Positions 10,517 to 21,790 of a DNA stretch of 64,000 nt are shown here, in pieces. Numbering within the stretch: position 1 is the first letter of the stretch; each line of letters starts with the position of its first letter. This DNA is from Chaetoceros tenuissimus (Eukaryota > Bacillariophyta > Thalassiosirophyceae > Chaetocerotales > Chaetocerotaceae). The DNA is taken from positions 558,001 to 622,000 of the forward strand of contig BLLK01000019.1 of the NCBI GenBank assembly GCA_021927905.1, written 5' to 3'. A program made the position numbers and the translations under genes. The notes beneath the pieces were generated by a model. That model saw nothing but the letters and a program-made list of their open reading frames with translations. It did not search any database and was not told the DNA's origin.

Positions 10517-10530
10517 TTAAATAGAAACCA
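10517..10530 (-). promoter_or_regulatory. Primer-binding site, complementary to a segment of the element's own LTR
   Basis: On the minus strand the 14 nt TGGTTTCTATTTAA abut the 5' LTR directly. Their exact reverse complement, TTAAATAGAAACCA, occurs in the same orientation inside each LTR (10663-10650 and the matching place in the 3' LTR), ending in CCA against the LTR border. I do not recognise the site as complementary to a common tRNA such as initiator Met. Confidence 0.7.
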
Positions 10531-10819
10531 CGTTGAAATACCTCTCCTTTGGTAGCTACTTGCCCTTAAGCTATGTAGTATATAATACTCTGTAGCTAGA
10601 TGAAGTACTTGGTCTTCTATAGTTTTAGTTTACTCGATACAGAAACGGATGGTTTCTATTTAATGAGATGATGCTGACGTTACGTGCTGCTTCATCTCCT
10701 CCACACATTCTTCATTCTGAGCCTTTACTGCCTCCGCGTACGTTTTCTTTTGGCGTTCTACAATTTTAGCATGATTGCTACTACCGTCATTGGTTGCCTT
10801 CCTTTTATTATTTCCAACG
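10531..10819 (-). repeat. 5' LTR of the copia element
   Basis: 289 bp, one difference from the 3' LTR. It contains TATA-like stretches (plus-strand 10579-10589, and the TTAAATAG segment at 10663-10656) that could be the element's promoter. Reading of the split host gene enters this LTR and stops after three codons. Confidence 0.95.
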
Positions 10820-12353
10820 CGCTTCTTCGGGAACAATACGGTGAAAGTGAATGTTTGGATTGTTTATTCTTGCAATGTCAATAGTTTGATAACATGAGCG
10901 GTCGTTACTGGAATTAAGTCCAATAGATACAACAACTCCTATCTTGCGATTTGGATAAAGAATTTGAGCTTCCATAATCGCTTCTGCAAGAGGAGCTACA
11001 CTAATGAATCCTCCATCTGCTAATGAGATGGGCTCCTTCTCGTGATATGTCTTGAACATTCTAACAATACCTGGAAGTGCGCTTGTACTGTGAATAGCAT
11101 TGTGGATTGAAAAGTTACTCGATCCAGCCATTGCTTTTTCTTTCGCGTTTTCAGGCAAATCATATTTTCTCAGGAGAAAAGGCTTGATTTTTGCTTCATG
11201 ATCATTAGTATGCCTTGCTGCACAAAGTGCGAATGATTTCAGTCCATCATCATTCTTGGCGGGTATATCTTCTTTTAGAAAGTCCATGACTACATTATCA
11301 AACTGACTTTCTTTTCCAAGACCTTGACAATCTTTGAATATATTAAAAATATTCAATTTTGAGAAGGCTTTGGTAGCCATTTCATTGACGAGACCTTGTC
11401 CAAGCTCAACCATATCGCTTCTACAATTGTAAACGAGAAAGTTATCAAATAAACATACATTTATTAGAGTACGGTAAGGTAGATTTGGCAATGAAGCAAA
11501 TATGCATATGATATTAGTACTTACGTAGATGTTGTATTAGCAAGAAGAATACTGCAAATACCTCCAGCCGATGATCCAGCAATGAGATCAAATCTCGATA
11601 CCCAGTCATCACCATATCCCAATTCGCTTGAAATCTTTTCAATTTCATCAATAAGAGCACAAGTGCTGACGACTGGAAATGTTTGAGCATTGAAACAAAA
11701 TGAGTAAGGTATATAAAAAATAAAGAAAAGAAATGTTACCACTTAATGATAAAGGAAGAATGTATTATCTCACCTCTCATTCCACCTCCATCAAAGACAA
11801 GGATGTTGATGGGTTCCTCCTTCATTTTACTGTTTTCCACCTTCTTCTTTGCTTTCTTTATAGTCTTGACTTTTAATTGAACGCGTTTCTTCTCTTCCAA
11901 AAATGACTCCATATCTCTATTAGTACCAGTGCTAATAGTACAAGCAAACGAAGAGCTAGATTCATCCACAAATGATGAGTCATGAGTATGTCTAGTTACA
12001 TTGAGACAAGCACTGATACTAGACTCTTCATCGTTCTGCTTGCTGCTATTTTCCTTCTTCCTCTTTTCTTGTCTAAGAGAATTGACCCGAGAAAGTCGAT
12101 CACGTTTTCTCTCCTCCTCTAAGAACGGCTCAGCATATCTACTAATTGTTGAAGTAGAAGAATAGCTTCCGGCATCACCAATACTTTGATAGTCGGAAGA
12201 AGATTCATCTGTTTCTTCTATTTTTTGGAGACTTGCTTGTCTATGCAATTTGGTCTCGTTGGCGACCATATTATCTACAATTTCTTTTTGACCAGCATTG
12301 AAGCCACTTTTCATCCATGCGACTGCGGATTCACGGTTGGTAGTAGTCACCAT
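10820..12353 (-). pseudogene. Patatin-like phospholipase, 5' part, truncated by the copia insertion
   Basis: Three exons: 12353-11774, 11672-11525 and 11420-10820, with 101- and 104-bp introns. Patatin-type lipases hydrolyse acyl chains with a Ser-Asp dyad. Seen here: oxyanion motif DGGGMRG (residues ~187-194, split by intron 1), nucleophile elbow GSSAGG (Ser ~225) at the expected spacing, and the Asp motif ADGGF (~379). The first 185 residues are a low-complexity basic/Ser-rich extension. At residue 443 the frame runs into the retrotransposon LTR and ends after R-W-K; the remaining 108 codons lie at 4804-4478. All catalytic residues are upstream, so a truncated protein might still be made, but its fold would lack the C-terminus. 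A heterozygous insertion is possible. Confidence 0.88.
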
Positions 12354-12761
12354 ATGATACTGTTTTTTAATTTGCTTACTTTAATTAAAAGAAAGTTGAA
12401 TGAGTTATAACCCCCTGGTAGGAACACTGCAAAAGCCCAGGCAGAACAGATTGTTGCTTTTAGGTTTGTAGCGTACATCGACCACTGCTGCTTACTTCGC
12501 TCGATCTCTTGGGACCTTTCCTTTGTTCCTGTTACAACAAGTACGTACTTACATACCACGTCAGTCGCACTTTCCTTTTTTCGGTAGGTTTCCTCTTAAC
12601 CTATTAGACTTTGATGATGTCATTGACGTCCGACTTTCGATATACGACATTGGCAATTGAAAGCCACACTATGCCAGATGCCAGGTGTACTGTATATTTC
12701 TACTCATAGAGAGGAGCTCCTTATCCATTGACATCTATTTAGAACGAACTAACTACTGAAA
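12354..12761. other. Divergent intergenic region
   Basis: About 410 bp between two divergently oriented genes (patatin-like on minus, glycosyltransferase on plus), so it probably carries both promoters. I see no clear TATA element or repeat. Confidence 0.5.
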
Positions 12762-14784
12762 ATGGCGACGGTTTCAATGAGTAAAAGCTACTTTGTGATG
12801 CTCATTATTCTCTCAGTGTTTGGATTGTTCAAAATCAGTTCGGTTGTCAATGAAGCTCTCATTGTTACGACGACTTCCAGAACTTACACGTCCATTCATA
12901 ATTACAATGGTACATCTCTCAAAACATTGATTTCAAGTGAAAGTCTCAAGAAAATGACTCAAGCTTATACATACTCCCAAAAGGATGTATCTTCTTGTCC
13001 AGAAGGTCTCGTATTATTTCAGGACAAGATCGTGGAAACTAATGAAAACACAACGAGTACGAATAGTAGAATACCCAATACCATACACTTTTTTGCAAAG
13101 TCCAAATGTCTACCCCAAAAAATACACGAGAATTTACAAACCTATATCGAAATGATTCAAGATTATTCCATAATTCTTCATGACTTGCAAGAAATATCGA
13201 CACATTTATCGAAACCAAGAAAAGATTTACCATTTGTCATCAATGCATATAAATGCGCATTCACTCACGAAGCTATATTAGACTTGGCACGATTTGTATT
13301 CTTGTATGATTATGGAGGGATATCGATTGATATCAATCAATTGCCCGCACCTGGTTTTATCAATTTTGCAAATGGAAATATGAGATCGGCACAGGATGAA
13401 TATTACATTGAATTAGAAAATGATGCAAGTTTTATAGCCGCTATTCCTCGACATGTGAATGTTTATATAAATTTGCAACTTTCCATTGCCAATCAGTATC
13501 ATCAGTTTGCGTTTAATGCTACAAGTGACTATTGGTATCATGGCGGTAGAAACTCAATTTATTCTCTTCCTTTACTGAAAGACTATGTGGAAGATGTAAA
13601 TACGGATATGAATTCTCCACTTGTAGAAAAGAAACAACTTCAAGGATTCAATCCTAGTACTGTGATTTATTCATCGAGAATACCACAAGGATTTCTAACA
13701 TCTACAAATATTACAAAAGAGGATAGAACGTATATTGAATTTGGCAATGTATTCGATACCAATGGTCGAGATGAGGATGTAAAACAATGTGTCGACTTTA
13801 CAAACGATTCGTTTCATGTAGATTTACAAGATTTGATTCAAGTTGCAGGTGGTGCAAATGTAACAAATGCGACATGTTCAAATAACTTGACGTATCAAAA
13901 CAATTTCTTTACCAATGATGTCAACAAAGTTACTCGAAAGATACCAAAGATTCTACACATGACTAGTAAAAACAGATGCTTTACAAAAGCATTTGCTGAG
14001 AATATCAAACAGTGGATTCAACCAGGATATTCCTTTGTATTACATGATGATGAAGCTGTAGATAGATTGTTTCATAATTATGAATGGAATGAGTTTCCAC
14101 TGTTGAAACATGTTTTAACTTGTCTCACTGGTGGTGCGATGAAGGCTGACCTATGGAGGTATCTTGCATTATGGAAATGGGGCGGAGTCTATACTGATAT
14201 TGACAATACTCCTGGTACAGAATGGTTCAAGGATGGGACGTTTATTGATGATAACATGGATGCTGTCTTTGAAGTGGAAAGAGGAGGGTATCCTTCCCAG
14301 TATTTTTATGCAAGTAAGTAATACCATGTATATATGCTCAAAACAAGTTTCATTCATTCTAATTTAATTATGGTTGATAGTTTCACCCCGTCATCCAGCA
14401 TCATACTTTATGGTATCCACTGCCATCGCGAGAATAATATTTAATGAAAAACCAATGAAACGAATGGGACTTATACCATATCTCACTGGACCTGGAACGT
14501 TGAAAAGCGCATTGATTTTATCCTTTGGAGGGAATGGATATCCACCAGCGGGAGAATACATTGGTAAATCCAATCGCAGCATGACTATGTTGGGATCCGC
14601 AAAAGATGCAAGACAATCGAAATATGTTGGACGTTGTATAGTTCGAGATGCAAATAAAGGAGATGAAGCAGCTATGGATATGCCTCATTATCTCAACAAA
14701 ATAGGGAAGCAAGGTAAACCAAACTATACGTGTCGTGTACAAATCATGAAAGATTCCAAATCGTTCTTGGCAAGTGTGCAATAG
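12762..14784 (+). CDS. Golgi-type glycosyltransferase with two GT32-like (DXD) domains
   Basis: Exons 12762-14313 and 14381-14784 (67-bp intron) give 651 residues. A short cytosolic tail and hydrophobic anchor (residues ~8-25) suggest a type II membrane protein of the Golgi. The C-terminal half has the Gly_transf_sug pattern: KIPKILHMTSK, MKADLWRYLALWKWGGVYTD with DXD as DID (~480), then after the intron ISPRHPASYFM. The N-terminal half repeats the layout (IPNTIHFFAKSK … LARFVFLYDYGGISIDIN), but its second DXD Asp is Asn (~191). The N-terminal domain is therefore probably non-catalytic. It carries several N-x-S/T sites. Donor sugar and acceptor are unknown. Confidence 0.85.
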
Positions 14785-15824
14785 CTTGTAAAATAAGCTA
14801 GTGTTTTCATCATATCCTTGTCTCTGTTCAATGCGTGTAGTATGCTCATAGTTCTGCTCACTGACTGGCTGCTCTAGCATAACATAAGCATGTACAGAAA
14901 AGAGATCTGCAGTTTGATATTTCAGACCGGACTCCAAGACAAATGTCTTCATTATCATAGCTTTATATCTCCTTTAGTCATTTGCATTGTAGTATCGTCA
15001 TTTCATCACAACCCTCATAAATCATAAAATTTATCGGCACTACGAGTATCTATATTCAAAGTAGACCTATTTGACGTTCATCATTGGACAAGGCATCTAA
15101 ACATCACAATAGAGAGTGCATCTTTTTCTTTTCCATTTTCCAACCGTTGCAAATGTTGAAACAGAATCGAATCCTTTCCACATCATTTGAATGGTTCCGA
15201 AGCAAAGACGGCACTTTGGAACGTTCAAAGATTTTGGCGCGAAAAGATTCTTCAAGCCAAGAGTTGAATCTTCCTTTCCTTTTGAATTTAGATATTGGCT
15301 TGAAATTGTAGTATTTACAATTGACAATTGCATTTTTCAATATTTTGTTTAATGTTATTATAATTATCGAGTTCCTATGGAAGTGAAACTCTTGATTGAT
15401 TGCCTTTTCTCGAAATACCAATCAATATTTTTTTCTGAATAACGGTTTTATAACGGAGATATGACGTATACACAAAAGTCGCAAGCGAGCCTCTCCACAA
15501 CTACTACACATCTTTTACAGTTCTATTCCATCATTGCCATAGCTTTCTTAGCTTAATTAGATTCCATTCGAATCTTTGCCATCATACTTGCTTGATACCA
15601 AACCTACAGTCTACTTCAACTTTGAAACTGACATATCAGATCCGTTGAGCCAAAGATTGCATTGTTCAACATCGTCACAACTTGCATTCACCATCATTCC
15701 TAACAAAGAAGAAGATTCAACAACAAACATACTGATTCTTCTCAACACTCTCATCTTAATTCTAATTTCAAGTATCCCCTGGATCCCTCTATCAGTCTTA
15801 CTCTACTACTTTTACAAATACAAC
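14785..15824. other. Intergenic region and likely 5' leader of SQD2
   Basis: About 1 kb without a supported gene. The last ~250 bp upstream of the SQD2 ATG are pyrimidine-rich and lack a recognisable coding pattern; an in-frame ATG at 15576 exists, but the downstream ATG at 15825 fits the presequence better. Confidence 0.55.
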
Positions 15825-17355
15825 ATGAAGATTCAAGCTCTATCATTGGCAATCGCAGTCAGTGTCGCAACTGCATTCACTCCAACACCAAACAAGGCGA
15901 CACTCTTTCCAGCACCGAGAACTCGAAACTTTGCATCGACAGCAGCATCATCTGCCATCCCATCCACAGGTGAAAGTAACGAAGCACCAGATCTATCACT
16001 CACACCACCGCGTAAAATCTGTCTCATGGTGGAACCTACCCCATTCACACATGTATCAGGCTACTCCAATAGATTCAATGAAATGTTGCGTTATCTCTCC
16101 AAAGCCAAGGATCATGTCGATATCCTAACGGTAGATAGTAAAACACCTGAAGCAGAGTTACCAAAGGAGAAATATGGATATAAAATTGAACATACACAGG
16201 GGTTCACTTTTCCATTGTATGATCATATTTCATTGACGTTTGATTTACCAGAGATGAAGGGTGCGAGTATTATTGAAAAACTCAAGCCAGATTTAATCCA
16301 TGCTTCTTCTCCGTAAGTAAAACTTCTGCTCTTTTTATGCTTTTGAGAGAATTTTCATCTCACTTGTTTCTTTCTATAGGGGATTTTTACTATTTGCATC
16401 TCTATTTTATGCAAGAGTGATGCGTATTCCACTTGTACTTTCCTATCATACACATTTACCATCTTATGCCAAGAATTATCTATCATTTGTGCCAGGTCAT
16501 GAACAACTCGCATGGGCTTTATTGAGATGGGTACATTCTCGTGCTGATTTGACACTATGTACTTCACCACAAATGAAGGAGGAATTGGAAGCGAATGGGA
16601 TTCCAAGAGTCGATGTGTGGCGTAAAGGTATTGATACGGTACGTTTTGATCCCAAATTTTCCTCGAAAGAAATGAGAGAGAAAATGACGGATGGCAATGC
16701 GGACGAGTTTACCATGGTCTATGTTGGTAGACTTGGGGCGGAGAAGAGATTGATGGATATCAAACCTGTTTTGGAACAGATGCCCAATGCTAGATTGTGT
16801 ATTGTAGGTGGTGGACCACAGGAAGAGGAATTACATGAACATTTCAAAGGAACTAATACGGTCTTTACTGGACAATTGAGTGGTGATGAATTGAGTTCGG
16901 CGTTTGCTTCTGCGGATGCATTCATTATGCCAAGTGATTCGGAAACTCTTGGATTTGTCGTTTTGGAAAGTATGGCTTCTGGTGTACCAGTTTGTGGATG
17001 TGCAGCTGGAGGAATTTTGAATCTCATTCATGATGGTGTCGATGGATTCTTGGTACAACCAGGTGATACCGATGGATATGTGGAAAAACTCAAGTTGTTG
17101 CAAGATGCAAAGACTAGAGAAGTCATGGGACAGAATGCCCGTGCCGAGGCTGAAAAGTGGAGTTGGGAGGCTGCCACCAGTGTATTGCGAAATACTCAAT
17201 ATGAAAGAGCAATTGTCAACTTTCATTCCAGAGCATTCAATGGATTCGGTAAGCCTGGAACTCAGCACATGTTGAGACTTTTGAAGTGGAGAATCAAGCA
17301 CATTCTTGCCAAAATTGGGTTTGGAAAGGAGGTACCAAAACCTGAAGTGGCATAA
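15825..17355 (+). CDS. SQD2: Sulfoquinovosyldiacylglycerol synthase (SQD2-type glycosyltransferase), plastid
   Basis: Exons 15825-16312 and 16380-17355 (67-bp intron) encode 487 residues. The enzyme transfers sulfoquinovose from UDP-sulfoquinovose to diacylglycerol, making the thylakoid sulfolipid. I chose the ATG at 15825 because it opens a signal peptide ending in VATAFTP, a diatom plastid A-F motif. Next come VEPTPFTHVSGYSNRF, LIHASSPGF, LSYHTHLPSYAKNY, the GT4 segment VYVGRLGAEKRL, GGGPQEEEL and the ExxxxxxxE donor motif SDSETLGFVVLESMASGVP (~350). These match plant and algal SQD2 over their whole length; about 60 residues follow the GT4 core as a basic tail. Confidence 0.93.
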
Positions 17356-17660
17356 ACATGAATATGACACGTCCATACTTGTATAAATTTTAAATGACTT
17401 TCTTATTTTGAAATATATAATATATATATATATATAGTACTATACTTTGTCAAAAAGGTGTACATGTATTGTTACGTTATTAAGTGCTTGTTCCTCTATA
17501 CAGTCTATGTTTACAGCAAAATGATGTTCTTGTTTATTCCTTTGTTTCTTGGTTCTTGGTCTTTTTTTGCCTTGAATTATAATACATAATATAGTTGTCA
17601 TGTTCATGTAGATATATATTCAAATCTTTGATACATCTGCAAATCTACAGCCCCTTATTT
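17356..17660. other. Intergenic region between convergent genes, with a TA microsatellite
   Basis: About 305 bp between the convergent 3' ends of SQD2 and the RING-H2 gene. An (AT)n tract lies at 17412-17436. Nothing else is seen. Confidence 0.6.
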
Positions 17661-18177
17661 CTACTGAAACTTTTCCGATGCTCTTCTATGTGCATTACCA
17701 CATAATACATTACGTCTGCAATAAGGACAGGAAGGATGTGAATTCAACCATTGCTTATAACAACAAGTATGAAATTCATGAGAACACCATTTCGACTTTG
17801 ATATCCTTTCATTCTTTTCTATATTTAAAAAGTTAGATTCATTCTAATTCAGTCCAAAAAGAGTGACAAGACCCAAGCAACAAGCAACATTACGTACCGA
17901 AACTTCCGAGGCAAATGGCACAATTGGCTTCGGAATGTACATCTTTACGATTAATCCTCGTCACTAGAAACTTTTCATAACAGATATTCTCATCGGGAAC
18001 TTTACGAGTAAAGAATTCTGTACATGCCATGAGGAAAAACAGAGATACGAAACTTGATACGATGCTGGATACAAATAAGATTGCAAAGGCTTGTTCCGGT
18101 GATAGATTGCACATGAGACTCTGAGCCTCATGAAGGATGATGTTGGGATAGGTGCAGATTGAAAGAATGCTATTCAT
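17661..18177 (-). CDS. Small membrane RING-H2 protein (probable E3 ubiquitin ligase)
   Basis: Exons 18177-17898 and 17818-17661 (79-bp intron) encode 145 residues. One hydrophobic segment (AFAILFVSSIVSSFVSLFFL, ~30-50) is followed by a basic stretch and a C-terminal RING-H2: CAIC at the end of exon 1, then WCSHEFHTCCYKQW and CPYC in exon 2, giving C-x2-C … C-x-H-x2-H-x2-C … C-x2-C. The layout resembles plant ATL-type ligases. The intron falls between metal ligands 2 and 3. Targets are unknown. Confidence 0.85.
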
Positions 18178-18250
18178 GTTGAGTTCAAAGATTTGGAATG
18201 TCGAATGGGTGTAGTCTAATGAGTCAAGTATGAGTAATGCAAGTGATGGT
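18178..18250. other. Short upstream region of the RING-H2 gene
   Basis: 73 bp between the RING-H2 start codon and the inverted-repeat element, so the element sits in its promoter. Confidence 0.5.
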
Positions 18251-18627
18251 ACAAGCTGGTTTCACGATTTTTGATGCTGCCGTAGATTCTACGCAAAAAC
18301 ATACGGGTGGAGTCATTTAGGCCTTTTAGGATATTTTTTGCCTACGATGAACCGTACAAATTATAGTATGATGCATACCATAATGTAAAACCTTAAATAT
18401 AAAAATTCAGTTGGATCCCCATCAGACTAAGTATCCTCACCTATTGAAGAAGTTCGGTCTGAAACGGATCCAACTGAATTTGTTTATTTATTTTATAGCA
18501 ATTCTTCGTGTATTTCACCTAGCTTTTCTCATGATGACGTTTCAGTATTTTTAGCTGTCAACGTACAAATTGTACCAACTCCGGGTGTTTTTCTACGATA
18601 TCTACTCGATCCGTGAAACCAGCTTGT
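18251..18627. mobile_element. MITE-like element with nested inverted repeats
   Basis: Perfect 16-bp terminal inverted repeats, ACAAGCTGGTTTCACG (18251-18266) and its complement (18612-18627), bound a 377-bp AT-rich segment without an ORF. A second perfect 16-bp inverted repeat, AAATTCAGTTGGATCC (18403-18418) and its complement (18466-18481), lies inside. Weaker pairing continues inward from the outer ends. GTGAT occurs close to both ends (18243-18247 and 18630-18634) and may be a target duplication, but it is not flush with the repeats. No transposase is present. Confidence 0.72.
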
Positions 18628-18901
18628 ATGTGATAAGTTCAAAGAAGTTGGTTGACATTAGAGAAGCCTTTTGAAAAAAGAAGGTTCACTTTGACACGAT
18701 AGGCCATTTATGTGACGCTTGCGAACTCCACTTACAGAACTTTCAGTCCCATCTTTATCTCCGCCACAGAACAAAAGATCCACAGTTCGGATCGATGCCA
18801 AAAAAAGAAGCGTCTCATCCAAGTCTGAGACACAAGTGTTGAGACTTGTGGTTATCAAAAAGATTTTCTTTACAGACATTGAATGATTCAAAAAGGTCAC
18901 C

Positions 18902-21044
18902 ATGCATTCATCCAATGATACCAACCGAAAGAGCTGTGAGGTGCACTTCCAAATTCAGTCTTCTTCCATCGTTTCCAGAGATTTGGATATAGAGGAAGAA
19001 GGATTGACTAAGGAAATAAATCTTGATGGAAATCATCAATCTGCAGTGAGTTTGATGCGAAGCTCTCAATTTCTAAAGTTATGTCCTAAAGGAAAGACAT
19101 TGAAATGGAAAGATGTAAACTTTACTATCGTAAGTCTAGCTAAAAGTAGCTATCATATCTATGCATGTGATTTCTACATGATTGAATACAGTCTTTCACA
19201 TCATCTCTTCTCTCTTTGCAGTCCAACAAGAACTCGGAACGAAAGATTCTCAAGAATGCATGGGGTCAAGCAGAAGAAGGCAAACTCACAGCTCTCATGG
19301 GTAGCAGTGGAAGTGGAAAGAGTTCTCTCATGTCCATCCTTGTAGGCAGAGTGAAACCCAATAAGAAACTATCCATTGCATCCGAGATTTACCTCGATGA
19401 TAAACGATATGATCCTAAAGATCCATCGGATCAAGGGATTCGCTTTGTAGCTCAAGATAATAGTTTGAATATCTTGTCTACACCACGAGAATCTTTTCGT
19501 TTTGCTGGAAAGCTTCAACTACCCAAAACTTTTACTGACTTTGAGATTGAAAATATAGTCAATTATTGGTTGGATAAATTATCCTTGATGGAGTGTGCAG
19601 ATACAGTGATTGGGAATGGATTGAAGAACAATCTATCGGGCGGAGAAACGAAGAGAGTGATGGTAGGTTTAGAGCTTATTGGCTGTTCTGCCTCTGTTTT
19701 GTTGATTGATGAGGTAAGTAGAAATGAATGTTTGAGTTTTGGAGTATTATTGATTTTGCAGTTCTAACAAACTTGATATTCGTATCCAAAGCCTCTCAGT
19801 GGATTAGATAGCAAAACTGCAGAAGATATCATCACATGCTTTAAGAAGTTAACGAGTGTTGGAGTCACTATATTGTTCTCTGTCCATCAACCTTCCATCA
19901 GAATACTCAATGAAATTGACTCTATAGTGTTACTCAACCATGGAAATCTAATGCTTCAATGCGATACGAGTAATCTTCAAGAGCATTTAGAAAGTATTGG
20001 GCATCCAATTCCTAAACTCTATAGTGCAACTGAGTGGATGCTTGAATTGGCTCAAAATGATGAATCTTTGATTCAAGAAGCTCCACATGACTTTTGTAAC
20101 GAGAATATGTCAGGATCAACTGAAACAAGTGAGGAAAATTATCAGCGTGATCGAGTTGGTGCGTTGACCCAATTGCAACTACTTATCAATAGAGAAGGGA
20201 AAAATGTAAAGAGAGATATGAAGTTATGGACCATTACTGTAGTCAGTGGTGCGTTCTTGTCATTGATCTATGGTATTATTCTCTATGGTGTAGGTAGAGA
20301 AGATAGAGAGAATCTTCTAAACATTCAAGGTCAATACGGTAGTTTGGTGAATATGCTCATATCTATCATGATGTCCAATTGTAGCACAGCTAGTGCCAAA
20401 ACTCCTCAAGAAAGACCAGTATTTCTCAGAGAGTAAGTTCAGCTATCATTTGAATGTAGAGGATTTCATCAGGTTCGAAACTAAACCATTTTACAAACTC
20501 CTTTAGATATCAGAGTAAGAGCTACAAGGCTATTGCATACTTTTTCACTCACTTCATCGCTGAGTCAGTGCAGACATTCTTTTCCGTCTTTGCTCAAGTG
20601 CTAATTTTATATTTCATGTTTGGAGTACAAATGAATTTCGGAATATACTTACTCATCAACTATGCAGCAGCGCTTACTGTAACTTCACTCGCAGCGCTCT
20701 TTGGTAGTATCTTTGATAATACCTCCATCATTATGGCTCTCACGATGCCACTCATAGTACCTCAATTCTTCTTCAGTGGATTATTTGTACCTATTGATTT
20801 GTTGCCAAAGTGGGTCAGATGGGGAAAGTATCTCTGTTCACTGTATTATGCAAGTAGTCTCATATTGCTGCATGAATTCGGATCATGCAATCAAGATGAA
20901 TTGGAATCTTGCAAAGATTTTATTGAAAGAAATGAAGCAAATGAAGAGAATATTTGGCTTTACGTTTTGATGCTATTGGTCTTGATTATATTACCTCAAC
21001 TTGGAGCATTTGTTGTTTTGAAAAGGCGAGCAAACTTTTCTTGA
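18902..21044 (+). CDS. ABCG (White/WBC) half-transporter
   Basis: Exons 18902-19129, 19222-19713, 19792-20432 and 20507-21044 join in phase to 632 residues. The order NBD then TMD is that of subfamily G, whose dimers export lipids or small metabolites. Seen: Walker A GSSGSGKSS (~103-111), Q-loop VAQDN, signature LSGGETKRV (~215), Walker B LLIDE joined over intron 2 to PLSGLD, and H-loop SVHQPS (~270). The membrane half starts near residue 420 with about five to six hydrophobic segments, including RPVFLREYQSKSYKAIAYFF, a family hallmark, and LFFSGLFVP-like sequence. An ATG-led N-terminus of ~75 residues has no known motif. Substrate is unknown. Confidence 0.9.
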
Positions 21045-21387
21045 GCTATAAGGTAGTTTCTCACGTTCGAATAGGTCCGGTTCGAAAATCCGTAGAGTCA
21101 TAGTCTTATCTATAAATACATTTTTCACATTTAGAGTCTACAGATTCATTCTGCAGTTCAAATTTCATTTACTATTCTCAATTGGATACAACCACCCAAC
21201 TATTTCAAAGGAGAAATTGAAAGTGAAATGGAAGATGAAAACTCTGTTACGGAAGAAGATATTATGTTTTAGACTTTGTATGGATATCTTTCACATTACT
21301 GTATCTTCCTAAAGATTTCTATATTCCTAAACTTATAGCTATTAGAATATTATATAAATTTCAATAAGATCGGCTACTCCAGTGACT
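21045..21387. other. Intergenic region
   Basis: AT-rich sequence after the ABCG stop. Nothing recognisable is seen. Confidence 0.55.
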
Positions 21388-21790
21388 ACAGACCAAGTCT
21401 TATGTTCAATTCAACAGATTTTCAAAAAGCAAGATTTACAAATGGTACGACAAAATCTATTGTATTGACATTCAATGATACCATTTGACATCGTGCTTCT
21501 CCTCTTCTTCCCTCTCTTCTTCTTTTTCTTACAAGTTTGTGCTGAAATGCGATATCAACTCACCACAAGTCCAATCAATTGACAATTGAGACAGAAGAGA
21601 ATAGAATAGCCAACTCTAATACTTCTAAGGCAACTATGGAAGCCATCATCAGTGTCTGCATATCCTTTATTGAAAGCCGCCCTTTCAGTAGATTTTTGCA
21701 CCCCAATCAAGCCACAAAAGCAAGTTTTCTAAAGTACATCAATTAAGTGGGAGGCAGCGATGAGGAAATGGCTGGAATCATCATCACATG
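21388..21790 (+). pseudogene. Decayed copy of the 5' region and first codons of the kinesin-like gene
   Basis: This stretch aligns by eye, with small gaps, to 52362-52840, the upstream region and start of the gene at 52776. Shared blocks include AGACCAAGTCTT, CATTCAATGATA, GACATCGTGCTT, GAGAATAGAATAGCCAA and CCATCATCAGTGT. At 21721 the coding match ASFLKYIN is followed by TAA where the intact gene has GAA, then VGGSDEE. No ATG is conserved and similarity fades after about 21790. Confidence 0.8.

Larger units (their letters stand above)
4812..10819 (-). mobile_element. Ty1/copia LTR retrotransposon (CoDi-like), nearly intact
   Basis: A 6,008-bp element oriented on the minus strand. It has two 289-bp LTRs that differ at one position by my comparison, a primer-binding-site region next to the 5' LTR, a small first ORF, a 1,732-codon Gag-Pol ORF without stops, and a purine tract (GAAGGAG) just before the 3' LTR. 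LTRs begin CGTTG and end CAACG. It interrupts a patatin-like gene, with CGCTTCT on both sides (4805-4811, 10820-10826). If the LTR is taken as two bases longer, the duplication is CTTCT, the usual 5 bp for copia elements. Near-identical LTRs and the open ORFs point to a recent, possibly still mobile copy. Confidence 0.95.

Noticed and set aside
10517-10530. Reading the primer-binding site as a standard initiator-Met tRNA site
   Set aside because: It shares only the leading TGG with the usual sequence; the exact match is to the element's own LTR.
15576-15824. Upstream in-frame ATG giving SQD2 83 extra residues
   Set aside because: The extension is not presequence-like, whereas the ATG at 15825 opens a proper signal peptide with the plastid A-F motif.
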